Below the pieces are notes generated by a model. That model did no database searches and was not told the DNA's origin. It saw nothing but the letters and a program-made list of their open reading frames with translations. Below, one piece after another: positions 23,440-35,439 of a DNA stretch of 64,000 nucleotides; the stretch's first letter is position 1; every line of letters starts with the position of its first letter. The stretch is taken from positions 7,378,001-7,442,000 of the forward strand of contig OY292278.1 in NCBI GenBank assembly GCA_958496175.1, read 5' to 3'. Source of the stretch: Sisyra terminalis (taxonomy: Eukaryota; Arthropoda; Insecta; Neuroptera; Sisyridae). The position numbers were made by a program, and so were the translations under genes.

Positions 23440-23660
23440 CAGGGTAAGTCGAATGTTCATTACTTTTGTAAGTTGTTGGTGTGATGTCTCGAGGACAAGA
23501 CTAGTTAGATGTGGCGGCTCGGCGCTTGGCTCGCGGTCGACCGCGGATAAATGCGAAAGTGGGGGACACAATGTATAAGTTATGGACTTCTTCGCGTCAT
23601 CAACGGTCATCCAACGACAAGGCTGCCGTTTCAAAAGATGATATTCAAACTTGTTTTTTT
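23440..23660. promoter_or_regulatory. GC-richer patch upstream of varicose-like exon 1
   Basis: CpG-rich DNA containing CTCGCGGTCGACCGCGG lies 160-380 bp upstream of the varicose-like ATG, in the position expected of its promoter or 5' leader. Open frames occur on both strands here, as expected for GC-rich sequence. No TATA box or defined initiator was seen. Confidence 0.3.
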
Positions 23661-23779
23661 GGCCAAGGAAAGTTAACACTTTCGTTGGAAACATTCCTCT
23701 TTTTTAAGAAGTATATAGAATTGGATGTGATAAGTCTTTTAAAAATGACCAAAAATCAATTTTACCTCCGAATTTACCC

Positions 23780-24980
23780 ATGAAACGTGCTCCAAAAAAT
23801 GTAATATTTGTCCCTTAACTGCATTTGATGCAACATTGGACATCAATTTAATAAAAATACTTCATTAGAAAGCAAAAAACCAAAGAATAAGTGGAAAAAA
23901 CTTCGTTAATAAAAGAAAATTCCACGTAAAAACTATAAAAATTTGATTGATAAACCGCTTTTTGTAATTGAAAAAAAATAGGTAATTTCAATTAGTTCAA
24001 TCAAATCAGGTTATTAAATATTAAAGTATAAATGTTTTATTACCTTTTTCTTGCCTCATTTTTCTTCACTCACCCCAATTTCACTAACTTATACACGTCA
24101 ACCCTTAACACCAAGAAAATGCCAGTAACTGTTGTATACGTATAGGCAACCCGCCATACACTACCGTAATGCGTTCGTCTACACTGTATAAAGTTTTTAA
24201 TGGAATAAATCCACTGAAAACTTGTTTAATTTTCTTTATATTTAAAATAGAAAATCTTTTAACTTGAAGCAAATAGATTTAAAGATTGTTTTAAGAAACT
24301 AATGTGATTTTATTTAAAAAAAATTAATGGCTATTTTTAACTTTATTGTAACGGGAATCACTTGGTTTTAGTTTTGACATTCACCTCACTGTTATTGTGG
24401 GGGTGTGTTGGGTTTATTATTGATATATTTATCACGTACTTGTCTTATGTTATGACCACTTTTGTGTAGCACAGTTGGACGTCAAAGAGTCAAACGATTT
24501 CGGTTGAAAATAGCCAACCTGTTTCTTCAACCCCTTGTTTTGGCGTGGGAAACAGGTGCGTTTGGGTAGCAAAAGTGAGAGTAGGGGATTAAGTACGGTG
24601 CGAGGGAGTGGAATTTTAACTGGAGGGTCAAAGAGGGGAACGGGCTTTTTTTTTTTTTTTGGCTACCTGCAAGATTCACTTCCTGTTGAAGTGGCCCATA
24701 AATGGTTGTATATATTAAGGGTAATGTATTGAGATTTTGAAAGGCAAAAAATTGGTATGAATTGATAGTGTAGTTTGTTGCAATTATTGCAGATTGAATT
24801 TCCGGCTGTCATTAATTACGTTTGAATCCCATTTACTGACAGTTTGCACGATTGAATCGTGCAATTGTGAAAAGTGCAGAGCGAAAAATGCGTCTAGAAA
24901 GTGCAACGTATCGGATCAAGTCAATCTTGTGGTATTTGATTGGTGGAGACTTGTGTAATGTATTTTTCAATCATATAGTT
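23780..24980. other. Non-coding stretch, nothing recognised
   Basis: AT-rich DNA with a purine-rich patch near 24535-24640. No reading frame or repeat could be supported. Confidence 0.3.
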
Positions 24981-24983
24981 ATT

Positions 24984-25785
24984 CGCTATTGATTTATAAG
25001 TATTAAGGTCTTAAACGACTCTAGAAGGATTAAAAATTTGTAAATCGAGAAATATTGAAAAATCGCTCAATACAGGGGTAATAGTAGTACGAAAAATAGG
25101 CTACAAATTGTTTAGAGGCCGTTCATAAAATACGTCACGTTAAAATAAACTTTTTCTGACCCCCTCCCCCTCATTGTCACACTTTCTGCGACCCCCTTAG
25201 AAATATTTCGTCACAAAACTAAGACCCCTCCCCCCAGAATATGATAAATTTCAATTAAAAGTGCACAAATTTCTATATATTTAAAAACTCTATATATTTA
25301 ATATTTACTAAATACGAAATTAATGACTTTTTATCATGATAAAAATTGAAAAAGAAAAACAGTCGAAAGAAATATTAATTTAAAATTTCTATTGATTTAT
25401 AGCTATTAAGATCTTAAACGACTCTAGAAGGATTAAAAATCTGTAAATCGAGAAATATTGAAAAATTGCTCGATACAGGAATAATAGTAATACGAAAAAT
25501 AGGCTACAAATTGTTTAGGGGCCGTTCATAAAATACGTCACGCTAAAATAAACTTTTTCTGACTTCCTCCCCCTCATTGTCACACTTTCTGTGACCCCCT
25601 TAGAAATATTTCGTCGCAAAACTAAGACCACCCCCCTGAATATGATAAATTTCAATTAAAAGTGCACAAATTTCTGTATATTTAATAATTACTAAATACG
25701 AAATGAATGACTTTTTATCATGATAAAAATTGAAAAAAATAAAAATAGTCGAAAGAAATATTAATTTAAAATTTTTTGACAAACG
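24984..25785. repeat. Tandem duplication of a ~403-bp unit
   Basis: Two direct copies, 24984-25386 and about 25388-25785, share TTAAACGACTCTAGAAGG and GCCGTTCATAAAATACGTCA, plus C-rich tracts such as CCCCCTCCCCCTCATTG. A related inverted end, ACGTATTTTATGAAGGGCCC, follows at 25851-25870. The unit is therefore probably a fragment of a TIR element that was duplicated in tandem. Confidence 0.7.
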
Positions 25786-25879
25786 GCGAACGTCACGTTA
25801 CCGAAGACCCCCCGCCCCCCAACCCCCTGTCACATCCCCCTTGTATGCGAACGTATTTTATGAAGGGCCCCTTAGATCA

Positions 25880-27430
25880 ATCACGTTTGATCCTGATCAA
25901 AATCTTCGTTTTAATCAGAGGTAACCAAAACTTTGGTCCCAAAAATTCAATTTTAATGGTTCCAGATATCAATAAAAACTAACAACATTTTTTTGATCAA
26001 AAATGTAATTTCTAAGAAAATTTAATTCGGTTATTGGTTCTAGATAGCAAGTTAACATTTGTCGAAATTTTTGATATCTTCGTAGTTAAGAGTTAAGTTT
26101 TTCAATATTTGAATTGAAAAATTAATAAAAATCGAGTAACTTTTGGAAGCTCACAAATAAATAAATCATTTGGTTCCTGATTTTTCCTTAAATGCTAACA
26201 ATTTTCAAAAATATCAACAACTTTTGGTATGTTTTCAACGGTCATTTTCACCGTTAACTACGGCACGTTGAGGAAATTATCGAAAAAGCTTTTTTGTAGG
26301 AAATATCCTGAACTTTAATTTTGATAATTATTATATTTTTTGTATGTAGCACGGTTTTAAAGTTATAATGAAAATTATTATTTTTTTCTGGAGCCATTGT
26401 TTGATTTTAATTCCGGCACTAGTTTCAGTCTATTTATTGGTTCGTTTTTGCAGGAGTTCAAGATTGATTCGGATCACTTTGGAACCGTTTGATTATGCGC
26501 ACTTGCAAAGCATAAAGTTCAGAACAGTTGAGAATTTGAAATTTGATTAAATTTGCGGTTCTTGTCCATTTCCAGATTAATCCAATCGAGTTCTAGTACT
26601 TAATTTGTAATACTAGCTTGACTAATTGAATTAATTACAGTTCAGTCAAATACTAGGATGACTACGATCAGGTAGGATACTAGTTTAAATCGTTTGGAGA
26701 TTCGATAAATGCCTGTTTGAAACTTTTACTTGGATTTACTTAATTTAAAGGATTTAAAGTATAATTTATGGTTGAAGATGAAAACTATTGTGAAGATTTA
26801 CTTCTTTAGAATATTTCAAATATATTATAATAATTCCTTTGGTGCACAAAGTGCACCAAATCTCAAAGCAAATACAAAATTTCTACAACCTGAATTTAAT
26901 TTATTAATACAAAAATTTGAACTATTTTCCAAAAGTATAAATTGAGTTCACATACTTTTGAATCAAACAATATACGAGTTTCCCAATTTTCCGTAGACAT
27001 AACGACACGAATCTTCGTGCAATAAAATATGAGACCATTTCCCATTTCTTTGCATTGTCATTATATTTTCTTGTGCTCTGTCGATAAATCAAACGAACGA
27101 AAATGAAAATTTTTGTGCCAACAATGCTAATGAGATGGTAACAGTTCCGCATTGTTTTATTGATTCAAAAAAAAAACTTTTTTTTTTCTTTTTTACTACC
27201 GTGTCGAGTAATAGAAATGATTAAGTGCATAATTTATGCGATAATTAATTAATTATTAGGCATTTACTGGCTGTAATTGCTATTAAAATATTTAAATTAC
27301 TTTTTTTTTTGTATCAGGAAATAATTGTTTAAAGTAACATGACCGGTGATAGGGTTGCGGAAATGAAAGGGTGTGAATTGAACTGAACCATCAATTTAGA
27401 CAATTTTTAGATGCAACCACTTGTTACTTA
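25880..27430. other. Non-coding stretch, nothing firm
   Basis: AT-rich. The part around 26050-26350 has short motifs like those of the palindromic elements (TTTTTTGTAGGAAAT). A weak splice-acceptor-like site near 26453 is followed by a short open frame, not enough to call an exon. Confidence 0.3.
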
Positions 27431-27434
27431 TAAA

Positions 27435-27620
27435 GCAGCGGTTCCTAATCTGTTTCAGCCGTGGACCCCCAAGAAAATCAAGCATAATGCGAAGGACTCC
27501 TGAGTGAAAAAAAGGTGCAATTTTCGGACTAGATTATATTTTAGTATTCCTTCATTAAATTAAAAAAAAAACAAACTTGTTCAAATGGGACCGCGGACCC
27601 CCAGGGGTTCGCGGGGTAGT
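27435..27620. mobile_element. MITE-like segment with GGACCCCC ends
   Basis: AGCGGTTCCTAATCTG with GTGGACCCCCAAG at the left, and GCGGACCCCCAGGGGTTCGC at the right. Similar ends occur in widespread hAT-type MITEs. The two ends are not a clean inverted pair here, so this is probably a worn or partial copy. Confidence 0.35.
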
Positions 27621-27761
27621 ATTGGTCTTCCAGAAAGGATTATCTTTTGGAAACCCTAAATTTTTTAGAATCATCTTCAACCCTCGATAGAGTTGATGGA
27701 AACAATGACGTCAATTCGCAAATCCAGACTTATTTCCATGCCATATGACTGAAGTCGCGGG

Positions 27762-27768
27762 TATAAAA
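27762..27768 (+). promoter_or_regulatory. TATA box candidate upstream of the yellow-family gene
   Basis: TATAAAA in the context GCGGGTATAAAACGC, the clearest TATA-like site on the plus strand upstream of the yellow exon, 524 bp before the preferred start codon. An initiator-like TCAGTC occurs much nearer the gene at about 28146. Which of them is used cannot be decided from sequence. Confidence 0.3.
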
Positions 27769-28291
27769 CGCAATAATTTCAATCTAAATTTAAAGGGGAA
27801 TCATATATGCAACTTTTATGGATTGCAACAAAATATTTACGATGACTCAAGATGGAACATTGTTAAGCCATAAAATTTCGTCATCCCAGTACCTTATTAT
27901 CTTGGAAACCTCAATTTTAACGGTTTTGCTTTTCTTTTTGTTGTGAATTTCCAAGGCAGAAGAACGGCCGGATTATTCCATATTGTTAAATAACACACTT
28001 ACCATACGAAGAAAGAAAATATAATCTTATACGGCGGATCTCTTTGGTGGGATTAACTGAACTTTCTACTATTGTAGTAGTAACTATATGTCCTCCCCAT
28101 CGCAACTCACGACTATTTCATATAGAACCAAGTGGTTTTTTCAATCAGTCAAGCCATTGCAGTGCCACCAGTCTCATTTTCGGCAGCAAATCGTGCGTAA
28201 AAAAAACGACAACGACCTACGAAAAAGTGCCATTGATAATGAAAGTTTGGTCGATTTAAACGATTTTTGTGTGATTTGCATTGTTGTCAAC

Positions 28292-28493
28292 ATGGCATTG
28301 TTGCCACCCCAATCGTGGTTCTTCCAGTCGCATCCACTCGCCAACGATTTTGGAACATTTCCCGTACCAAATCATCAATCGCAACCCCAAAGTCCTGCCG
28401 GTCCATCGTCGCCCTTTATTCCAGGAAACTATTATTTCGGCGAGGATTCGGACGAAAATTCCGCCCAAAGTTATTCGGCCGAACAAAAAGGAG
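28292..28493 (+). CDS. Yellow/MRJP-family protein, coding exon 1
   Basis: Start chosen at ATG 28292 because GTCAACATGGC is a strong insect start context. The exon encodes 67 residues, MALLPPQSWFF..., rich in Pro, Ser and Gln with an acidic GEDSDENS stretch, and ends one base into a codon at donor GGAG|GTACTT. Joined to the acceptor at 35440 this restores Gly and reads straight into the conserved yellow domain, so the phase agrees. The same frame is open upstream to ATG 28088, giving 540 rather than 472 residues in total. That longer version contains a short hydrophobic run, FCVICIVVN, just before Met-69. No clear signal peptide is seen in either version, which is odd for a family that is normally secreted. 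A further upstream exon is possible. Confidence 0.65.
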
Positions 28494-29347
28494 GTACTTT
28501 TGAATAACTACCAAAAATTACCAGAAAAAAAGAATTGAAAGGCTTTATTTTTTAAAGGTCAAAATTTTTAGTGAAGGCAAATTTTTTTTCGGGCGTAAGC
28601 CTTTTATATTGTAAAAGTTAAAGTTCACACCTCATTTTTTTTTAGAATGGCAATTTTTTTTTAATGATTGTGTAATAAGACTGCGGCCTAGTCTTTGGGG
28701 ATTGGGGAAAGGCTGGTTTAATCCCTGGTGATTGTATTTTTGTTTTAATTAATAGGAAATAAGGCCAATGGGTATATTGACTGCTTTGTCAGATATTAAT
28801 CAAGAATTTTTATTGATATGTAGGTATATGAATGAATTAATAAGTAATAGAAAATAGATGCAGTTTTTGAATAAAATGGAATTCATTATTTCAAAATATA
28901 AACCAGTTTCAAAAGATACAGTTAGGTGCACACCTATCATAAAAATTGTAGATATTTCATGCACTTTCATATGCAATATTTATGAATTTCAAGAAATGTT
29001 TTCTTCCTATTAATTTTCCAAATAAAATGAATTTTAGTGGGGAAATTATTAATTTTAAACTCTTAAAACCTGGCGACGAAGTCGCGGGAACGCCTATGAA
29101 ACATTTTTCCCTGTCTAAACAATTATTTTCCCACATAAATCAGTAACTAATTGTTTTAATTTGTACTGGAGCTAATGAAAATGTAGCCAAGTTGGGCGAA
29201 GAAAAACCCTTTTTTGTAATCGTTATTTTTCTGGGACTCCATCGATTTTTAAAATGCCGGAAAGGAAAATTTCTTAGATTGTAATTAAATGATTGTTAGG
29301 TAAATTCTCAACTAATTATAGGGTAGTTTCCATTGTTAAACCAGTTA

Positions 29348-29886
29348 TTCCTTTGTGGCAATATTCATTATGCCTATATTGTGTCGTTCTGTGCTATTCC
29401 TCGACAATGACTAACTTCAGTTTGTTTATTTATGCAAAATTCAGGATGTTTAAATAATCGGCATGGAATGCCATGTGAAGAAAAGAACTAAAACGTTAAA
29501 TACTTATTAAAACTATTAAAAATAATTTCTTCGATTATTTGAGTTGTGTTTTATGTAAATGGACGCGTTTTTCGTTTAGATGTAAGTTTTTATTGATTGA
29601 TTATAATAATAATTGATTTATTAATCCATTTTCTTATTGCTTGATTTCCAACGCATGCTTCCGGTTTCCAAAAGCACATGGAAGTTTATTAAATATTCCA
29701 TTCAAAATGAACTATATGGGGAGATATTGGGTGAGTTAAATTATTTAAATTAACTTCATTTTCAAAGGAAAATCTTTCGGAGTATTTTTATTTTATGAAT
29801 TTAATGGTTAGGACGGAAGCCATTCGTTGTTGAGGAATAACACAGAACGACACAATATCGTAATCAGGAATATTGTCGCATTGGAA
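29348..29886. mobile_element. TIR element, family E copy 2
   Basis: Terminal inverted repeats of about 70 bp, including TATTGTGTCGTTCTGTG and its inverted form. Same length class and ends as 12379-12921. No coding sequence. Confidence 0.6.
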
Positions 29887-30464
29887 TGAAAGTGAACATT
29901 ACTATTTCGGAATACTTATAAAATTAGATGCAGGACGAATAAACCGAAACAGGTAAAATTTATTATTAAATTATAATTGTTTATACTGCAAGCAGTTAAT
30001 TTTCAGGTGTGCCACCTGATGAATGGGTGGTTTGGTACCGCTGAATATGCTTGCAAAAAATCTAACAACTTTTTTGGAAAATTCATCGTTTTATTATTTT
30101 TTTACTACTGGTACTGGAAGGAATTGAACACAATAGAATGAAATTTTCATTGAAAATATTGTTTTAAACAAGAAAAACAATGGTTGAACCAATTTAAATG
30201 CAGTTTTGGGGTATAAAGTTAATTTAATTGGATCGATTTCAAAATGATTGATGATTTTGGTTCCACCAAAATATTTTTACTCTCCAGCTTGAAGTTGTAA
30301 CTTTAATTCTTTTCAACTTTTAAAGCCAGTGGCGTAGCATGCGATTATGCCGTCCTGGGTCGACCGAAATTTTGCCGCCCCCTATTATTACACAATCAAA
30401 TTGATAAATCAATCAAAAAACATCAAATAACTTTAAATTCTTTTATATTTAAAAATGTATACAT

Positions 30465-31479
30465 TAGACTGATTCAAAAAAAAAATGATGATTTTTTTTT
30501 CTTAAAAAATATTGTATCGAAAATATTGTTGGGAATGACAAAATTAATCCTGTGAAAGTTTAAGCTATTAATATTAAGAGGTGCCGCATCGCAAATTTCG
30601 ATTTTCCATTTAAATAACATGGAACAATATTCTCTTCCACTTTGGAACTTTATAGTTCACGTTGGTGACAATATTTCGGAATGACCCAGGTATATTCTTG
30701 TAGAAAATTGAACGATCTACAAAAAAAGTCTCGTACAAGTTTTTGATATATTTATTCATTCAAAAGTTATTCGAGGTAAAAGTTGAACTAAAGAGAAATT
30801 TTAATATTTTTTCAATGTTAGACGCAACCATAAATTTTATGAGAAAATTTTAGGGGATATTTTTTGTAGAGCACTTTTTTTCTATAACTTATCTCTATAA
30901 AAGTTTTTGATATTTTTCACAGGTCCTAAGTTATTTAATTGAAATAAAAAAAATATTTTTTATGTTAAAAATATAATACTTCAGGGAATTTTCAGTTTAA
31001 TCCAAATAACTTAGAACCTGTGAAAAATACCCAAAACTTTTATGGAGATAAGTTATAGGAAAAAAAGTGCTCTACAAAAAATGTCCTATAAAATTTTCTC
31101 ATAAAATTGATGGTTGCGTCAAAAAATTGAAAAAATATTAAAATTTGTCTTTAGTTCAACTTTGACCTCGAATAACTTTTGAAGGAATAAATATATCAAA
31201 AAGTTGTCGGGGACCTTTTTTGTAGATCATTCAATTTTCTACAAAAATATACCTGGGTCATTCCGAAATATTGTCTTTGACGTGAGCTATAAAATTTCAA
31301 AGTGCAAGAGAATATTGTTGCCATGTTATTTAAATTGAAAATCGAAATTTGCGATGCGGCACCTCTTAATATTAATATTAAGAGCTTAAACTTTCATAGG
31401 ATTTTTTTTTGTCATTCCCAATAATATTTCCGATATAATTTAGAAAAAAAAAATCATAATTTTTTTTTAATCAGTTTAG
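30465..31479. mobile_element. hAT-like palindromic element, family H copy 6
   Basis: Complete 1.0-kb palindrome with ends TAGACTGATTC and AATCAGTTTA. It is flanked by GTATACAT (30457-30464) and GTATGCAT (31480-31487), an 8-bp target duplication with one transition. It lies in intron 1 of the yellow-family gene. Confidence 0.85.
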
Positions 31480-33988
31480 TATGCATGCTACTCTACTGTT
31501 TAAGGCTATACTATGAAGGTGAAAGAGGAAAAAAAAGTATAAAAATATTTAAAAAATTATTTAATTTCGTAAGTAAAGCAATTACGTCTTATTTTTTTCT
31601 TAATTATTTAATGTTATACAAATATAACTTCATTTCCTTACACAGATTTCATGATTTGATGTAAATTAATGTCCGGAACGAATGAAGATGTCTTTTTAAT
31701 TTCTTGAATTTTATAGCCAAAAAAAGAGCGATTGCATTGTTTATATAAATTACCTAATTATTTGATAAAGACAAGAATCTGATTAAGATAGACCTTAATT
31801 GAATCAAGGCCATAGAAGGCCTCTTCAACCTTCAGCGTTTAAGACCAATTGTTGAAAAAGAATTAGAGGTACAAATTATTTTTACTATCAAATAATGTTG
31901 TAATTCCTCTTGTAATTATCATGTAAAATAATCTCTCGATCAATTTATTTTCGAAGAACTGATTCGACAATTCGAAAAATTGAATATATTCTTCTGATTA
32001 GTATTACGATTTCTTTTTCAACAATTTTTTTTTAAATCATTAAACTTAGAGAAAAACTTTTGGTGAGAAAAATTCGTGGCCTCAAGGTTTTTACATCAAT
32101 TCGTCCAAATTACATGTTAATTGTATTGCATTTTATGCATTATTTTTTCTCATAATTGAAATAAGTCTATTTTTATAATGTATTAAAATCAACGTTGCTA
32201 TAACTAGAAAACGAATGTGTAAATTTGTCAATGAATTTGACGGTTCACTTTCAACGGAATTGAATTAAGTTTTGACCAAGGAGAGCCACTTGGCTGGAAG
32301 AATATTGAAGACTTCCACATCATATTATTGCCTTGTCCTTTCCGTTTTAACTTGTTTTTTGTATATTTTCTCTTATTATTATTTACAACTGTACTTAAGA
32401 GTAATTAATGCAAGTTTACGTTGAACGAATTGCAAAAGAGTTCATTTCTTTTTTTTTTTATTTAAAGAATAAGAAAACCTTGTCTTAGTTAGTTGTTTGC
32501 AAGGAGTTGATGTTATATGTTGTGTGTTTAAAAATTTAAAGCAAAATGTATTTTGGTAAATATTCTTCAGTTTTTCTTTGTCAATGATAAAAAATCCAAT
32601 GGTTAGTTGGGTGTGATGTTTCTTTTGGTCGTTCAATTAAAATCTGCAAAGTTTTTTTTTTATTTCGAAAGTGAAATTTCAAATGTTAATACATTTAAAT
32701 AAATGAGTAGTAAAATTTCATGGATCGATAGTGCAAAAGAATGCCCAATTAAGTCATTCATTGACTCGGCAATTGTAATCCAATCAAAAATTAACTCTTG
32801 CAAACTTGGTTCTTCATTTTTAAATAGAAAATAGTTTATGGTCTTCCATTTATTTTCCCCATATTTTTGAAATCTTTTCTAAATTTTCTAGTTATACCAA
32901 CGAACCTCGACCTCAATAAATTTAATCCAATATATTGGACCAATTTTAAAAAATGATAAAAAATTTGTTACTTATATTTAATGGCTTTGAAACCTCATAG
33001 ATTTTCGAAATATTTTTCCAAAGTCCAAGAAATATGAAAGATAAAATCGTTTTCTTATCTAAAAGTTCCATTAGTACCTTTTCAAAGTTACTATTAGTAA
33101 CTAGTACTACAAACTATTAGTTACAATAATTGTAGCTATAGCGATTTGTAATCCAGCATCCAGATTATTGTTAAATCATGTCGAAAAATCGTGCAAATTT
33201 TTGCTCGCATTATCCACTAATGCGCTTGATTTGCGTGCCAATTGTTGCAAACTAATTGGACAGAATATCAATGATATTCGATTTTAAAAGTAGACCATTG
33301 ACTTGGCTTCAATGACAAACTTGTTTCTAGCAAAAAAAAAAAATGCGGAATTTTCCAAACTTAAATCAATTAAGTTGTTACGTAAAACTTATTTACATTA
33401 CAAAGATTATTTCTTTTTACTTGCAATAACGGGTAGAATAGAAGACCAGGAATATTTACCCTTTAAAATCAGTATTCCTGTAAAATTCATCCTGGCCCCT
33501 CCTGCTCATATTTAGGGGATGAATATAGGTTAAAAAGATTGATGAATTAATATAATTCTTTACAGTTAAAAACCTTAGGATTACACCGTAAATCTTCGAC
33601 GGAAATTTAAAAGGATATACATAAAAACAATTATTTTTTACTCACTATAAAATGTTAGAAATAGTTGATCAAGCATTGCTTAGGCAAATTGAGTACACAT
33701 GTGTACCACTGGTTGCATACATGTTAAACTATTTCTTTAGTGTTCCATTTAAAAAAGCTTAGTATGGTTGTAGGTGTTCCAGAATCCTTGATTTTTTTAG
33801 GAACTTTCATGTTATATTGAGCTTTTTTTTGGCCTCATACACAGTAGGGAAAATTAGCAATACCATACTATAAGACTAAAAAATTAATGGTTTTAATTAT
33901 TTTTTTTCTTTCAATGCCTTCCGTATACGCACCGGGTTTTAAAAGGCTTTTATAAAATTTAGGATTACTGGCTTTTCTAACTGATTTA

Positions 33989-34281
33989 AATCCGGGACTG
34001 TATTTGTAAGTCTAAAACCCGAGAATTCTCGGGGAAAAATTCCCTCTTTTTCTTGCCATTTTGTTCTATAATAAACAGATTCAAGAGCACTATATTACCT
34101 TCACATCCAATATTATGAATTAATAACGAAAATTTGAATCCGGGACTGTATTAATAACAGTCTAGAACCCGGGAATTCTCGGGGAAATTTCCTCTTTTTT
34201 TTGCCATTTTTTTTTATAATAGACAGATGCATGTGCACTATATTACCTTCACATCCAATATTTGGAATTAATAACGAAATA
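33989..34281. repeat. Two 148-bp tandem repeats
   Basis: Direct copies at 33989-34136 and 34137-34281, each containing AATCCGGGACTGTATT, GAATTCTCGGGG and ACTATATTACCTTCACATCC, with moderate divergence. Non-coding, within yellow intron 1. Confidence 0.8.
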
Positions 34282-34582
34282 TCTCTTCTGATCGAAAAGT
34301 AGCCAAATTTTTTCTGCTAAGGGATCATTTGAGATTAGATTTAAAAAAGGTGAAGACTGAGAGGTATCAAGAAATTTGGCAACAAGATCTGCAAAATTGA
34401 ATTATTTACAAATATTAATCATCAATAAAATCTATAAATTCAATGCAGAATTGACTCAAGTACCATAATTTAATGGACTTCCTCCCATAGAAACCAATCG
34501 GGTACGGGTTAAAATTTAAACCCCCAAATCAAGTAGGTTATGCATTAAGCATAACATTAATGTAAAGCTGGTTGCATAAATA

Positions 34583-34734
34583 CAAGGTTTATAAAGTACA
34601 CAGGAGGCCTCATGCGCTACGTGACGTATCCAGAAGAAATTCGTATATATTTTCAAACTGATTAAAATTTCAAAATTCTTCGTATGACGTCATTTTTTTT
34701 CTAATGGGGCAACCTGTGTAATTTATAAACCTTG
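34583..34734. mobile_element. Short MITE, family A copy 3
   Basis: CAAGGTTTATAAAGTACAC to TTTATAAACCTTG. The flanks GCATAAATA and GCATACACT agree at six of nine positions, consistent with a worn 9-bp duplication. It lies about 700 bp upstream of yellow exon 2. Confidence 0.75.
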
Positions 34735-35439
34735 GCATACACTTATTGCGATATTAAATTATTTTGACCAATTAATAATTTTTAAAAGCCTTTCAAGTTA
34801 ATTGTTTCTTTGGTATATGTTTAAATCAACGATCATATTAAGAGCTTAATTTTCTTCCATAGCAAATACAAATTTCGCCACTTTTCTTCCATGGTTTCTG
34901 TCTTTAAATTTGGTGCAACAATCAAACAGTGCAGAAGCCGGGCATGGCGCCTATTCAACACGTGATAAAGCAGGTATTTTGGAAAATAAAATCTGTACTA
35001 CAATTAAGATAAAAGAAAATACCTAAGTCAAGCATGTAGAAGTTTGAATTTGAAATCACACATTTTCGCCAAGACATTTTGCACGTTTTTTTGTCCGAAA
35101 AAGGAATCAACATCTCTATGGTCTAAACCGCCATTTTGTTATTTGCTTGTTTCGAATAGTTTATCATCAAATGGCAGCATGGGATTTGAACTCCGAAGAA
35201 ATCAAAGAAATTGAAGAATTCAATTCATTTTCTCATATGTAATTATTCATTCATTGATTTAATTATTGATTCATTGATAGCAATGATTCATTTTTAGTGT
35301 ACACGTTTTGCTTGCAAAAAATATTTCTAACCTTCATTTTATCGTCGAGTTGTTGTGAATGGCTTATCACTAGATGGCAGCATGTGGTACTACTCAAATT
35401 CGGGATAGATAAAGAATAATTGATGGATTTTGCTTGTAG

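Larger units (their letters stand above)
28494..35439 (+). other. Intron 1 of the yellow-family gene (6.9 kb, repeat-filled)
   Basis: Bounded by GT at 28494 and TTGCTTGTAG at 35430-35439. It contains a family E element, hAT-like copy 6, a 148-bp tandem duplication and a family A MITE. A fragment starting CCAGTGGCGTAGC at about 30330 resembles the end of another transposon. The parts at 28500-29345, 29890-30455 and 31490-33985 show nothing recognisable. Confidence 0.55.

Noticed and set aside
23410..23783. Overlapping 90-94-residue ORFs on both strands
   Set aside because: Both lie in the GC-richer patch upstream of the varicose-like gene. One begins at GTG, neither has a domain, and GC-rich leader DNA gives such frames by chance.
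28044..28538. Other-frame ORFs over yellow exon 1
   Set aside because: They overlap the frame that joins in phase to the yellow domain and do not connect to any exon.
35430..35439. TTG at 35430 as the start of the yellow protein
   Set aside because: The bases TTGCTTGTAG form a splice acceptor, and the phase matches exon 1 exactly.
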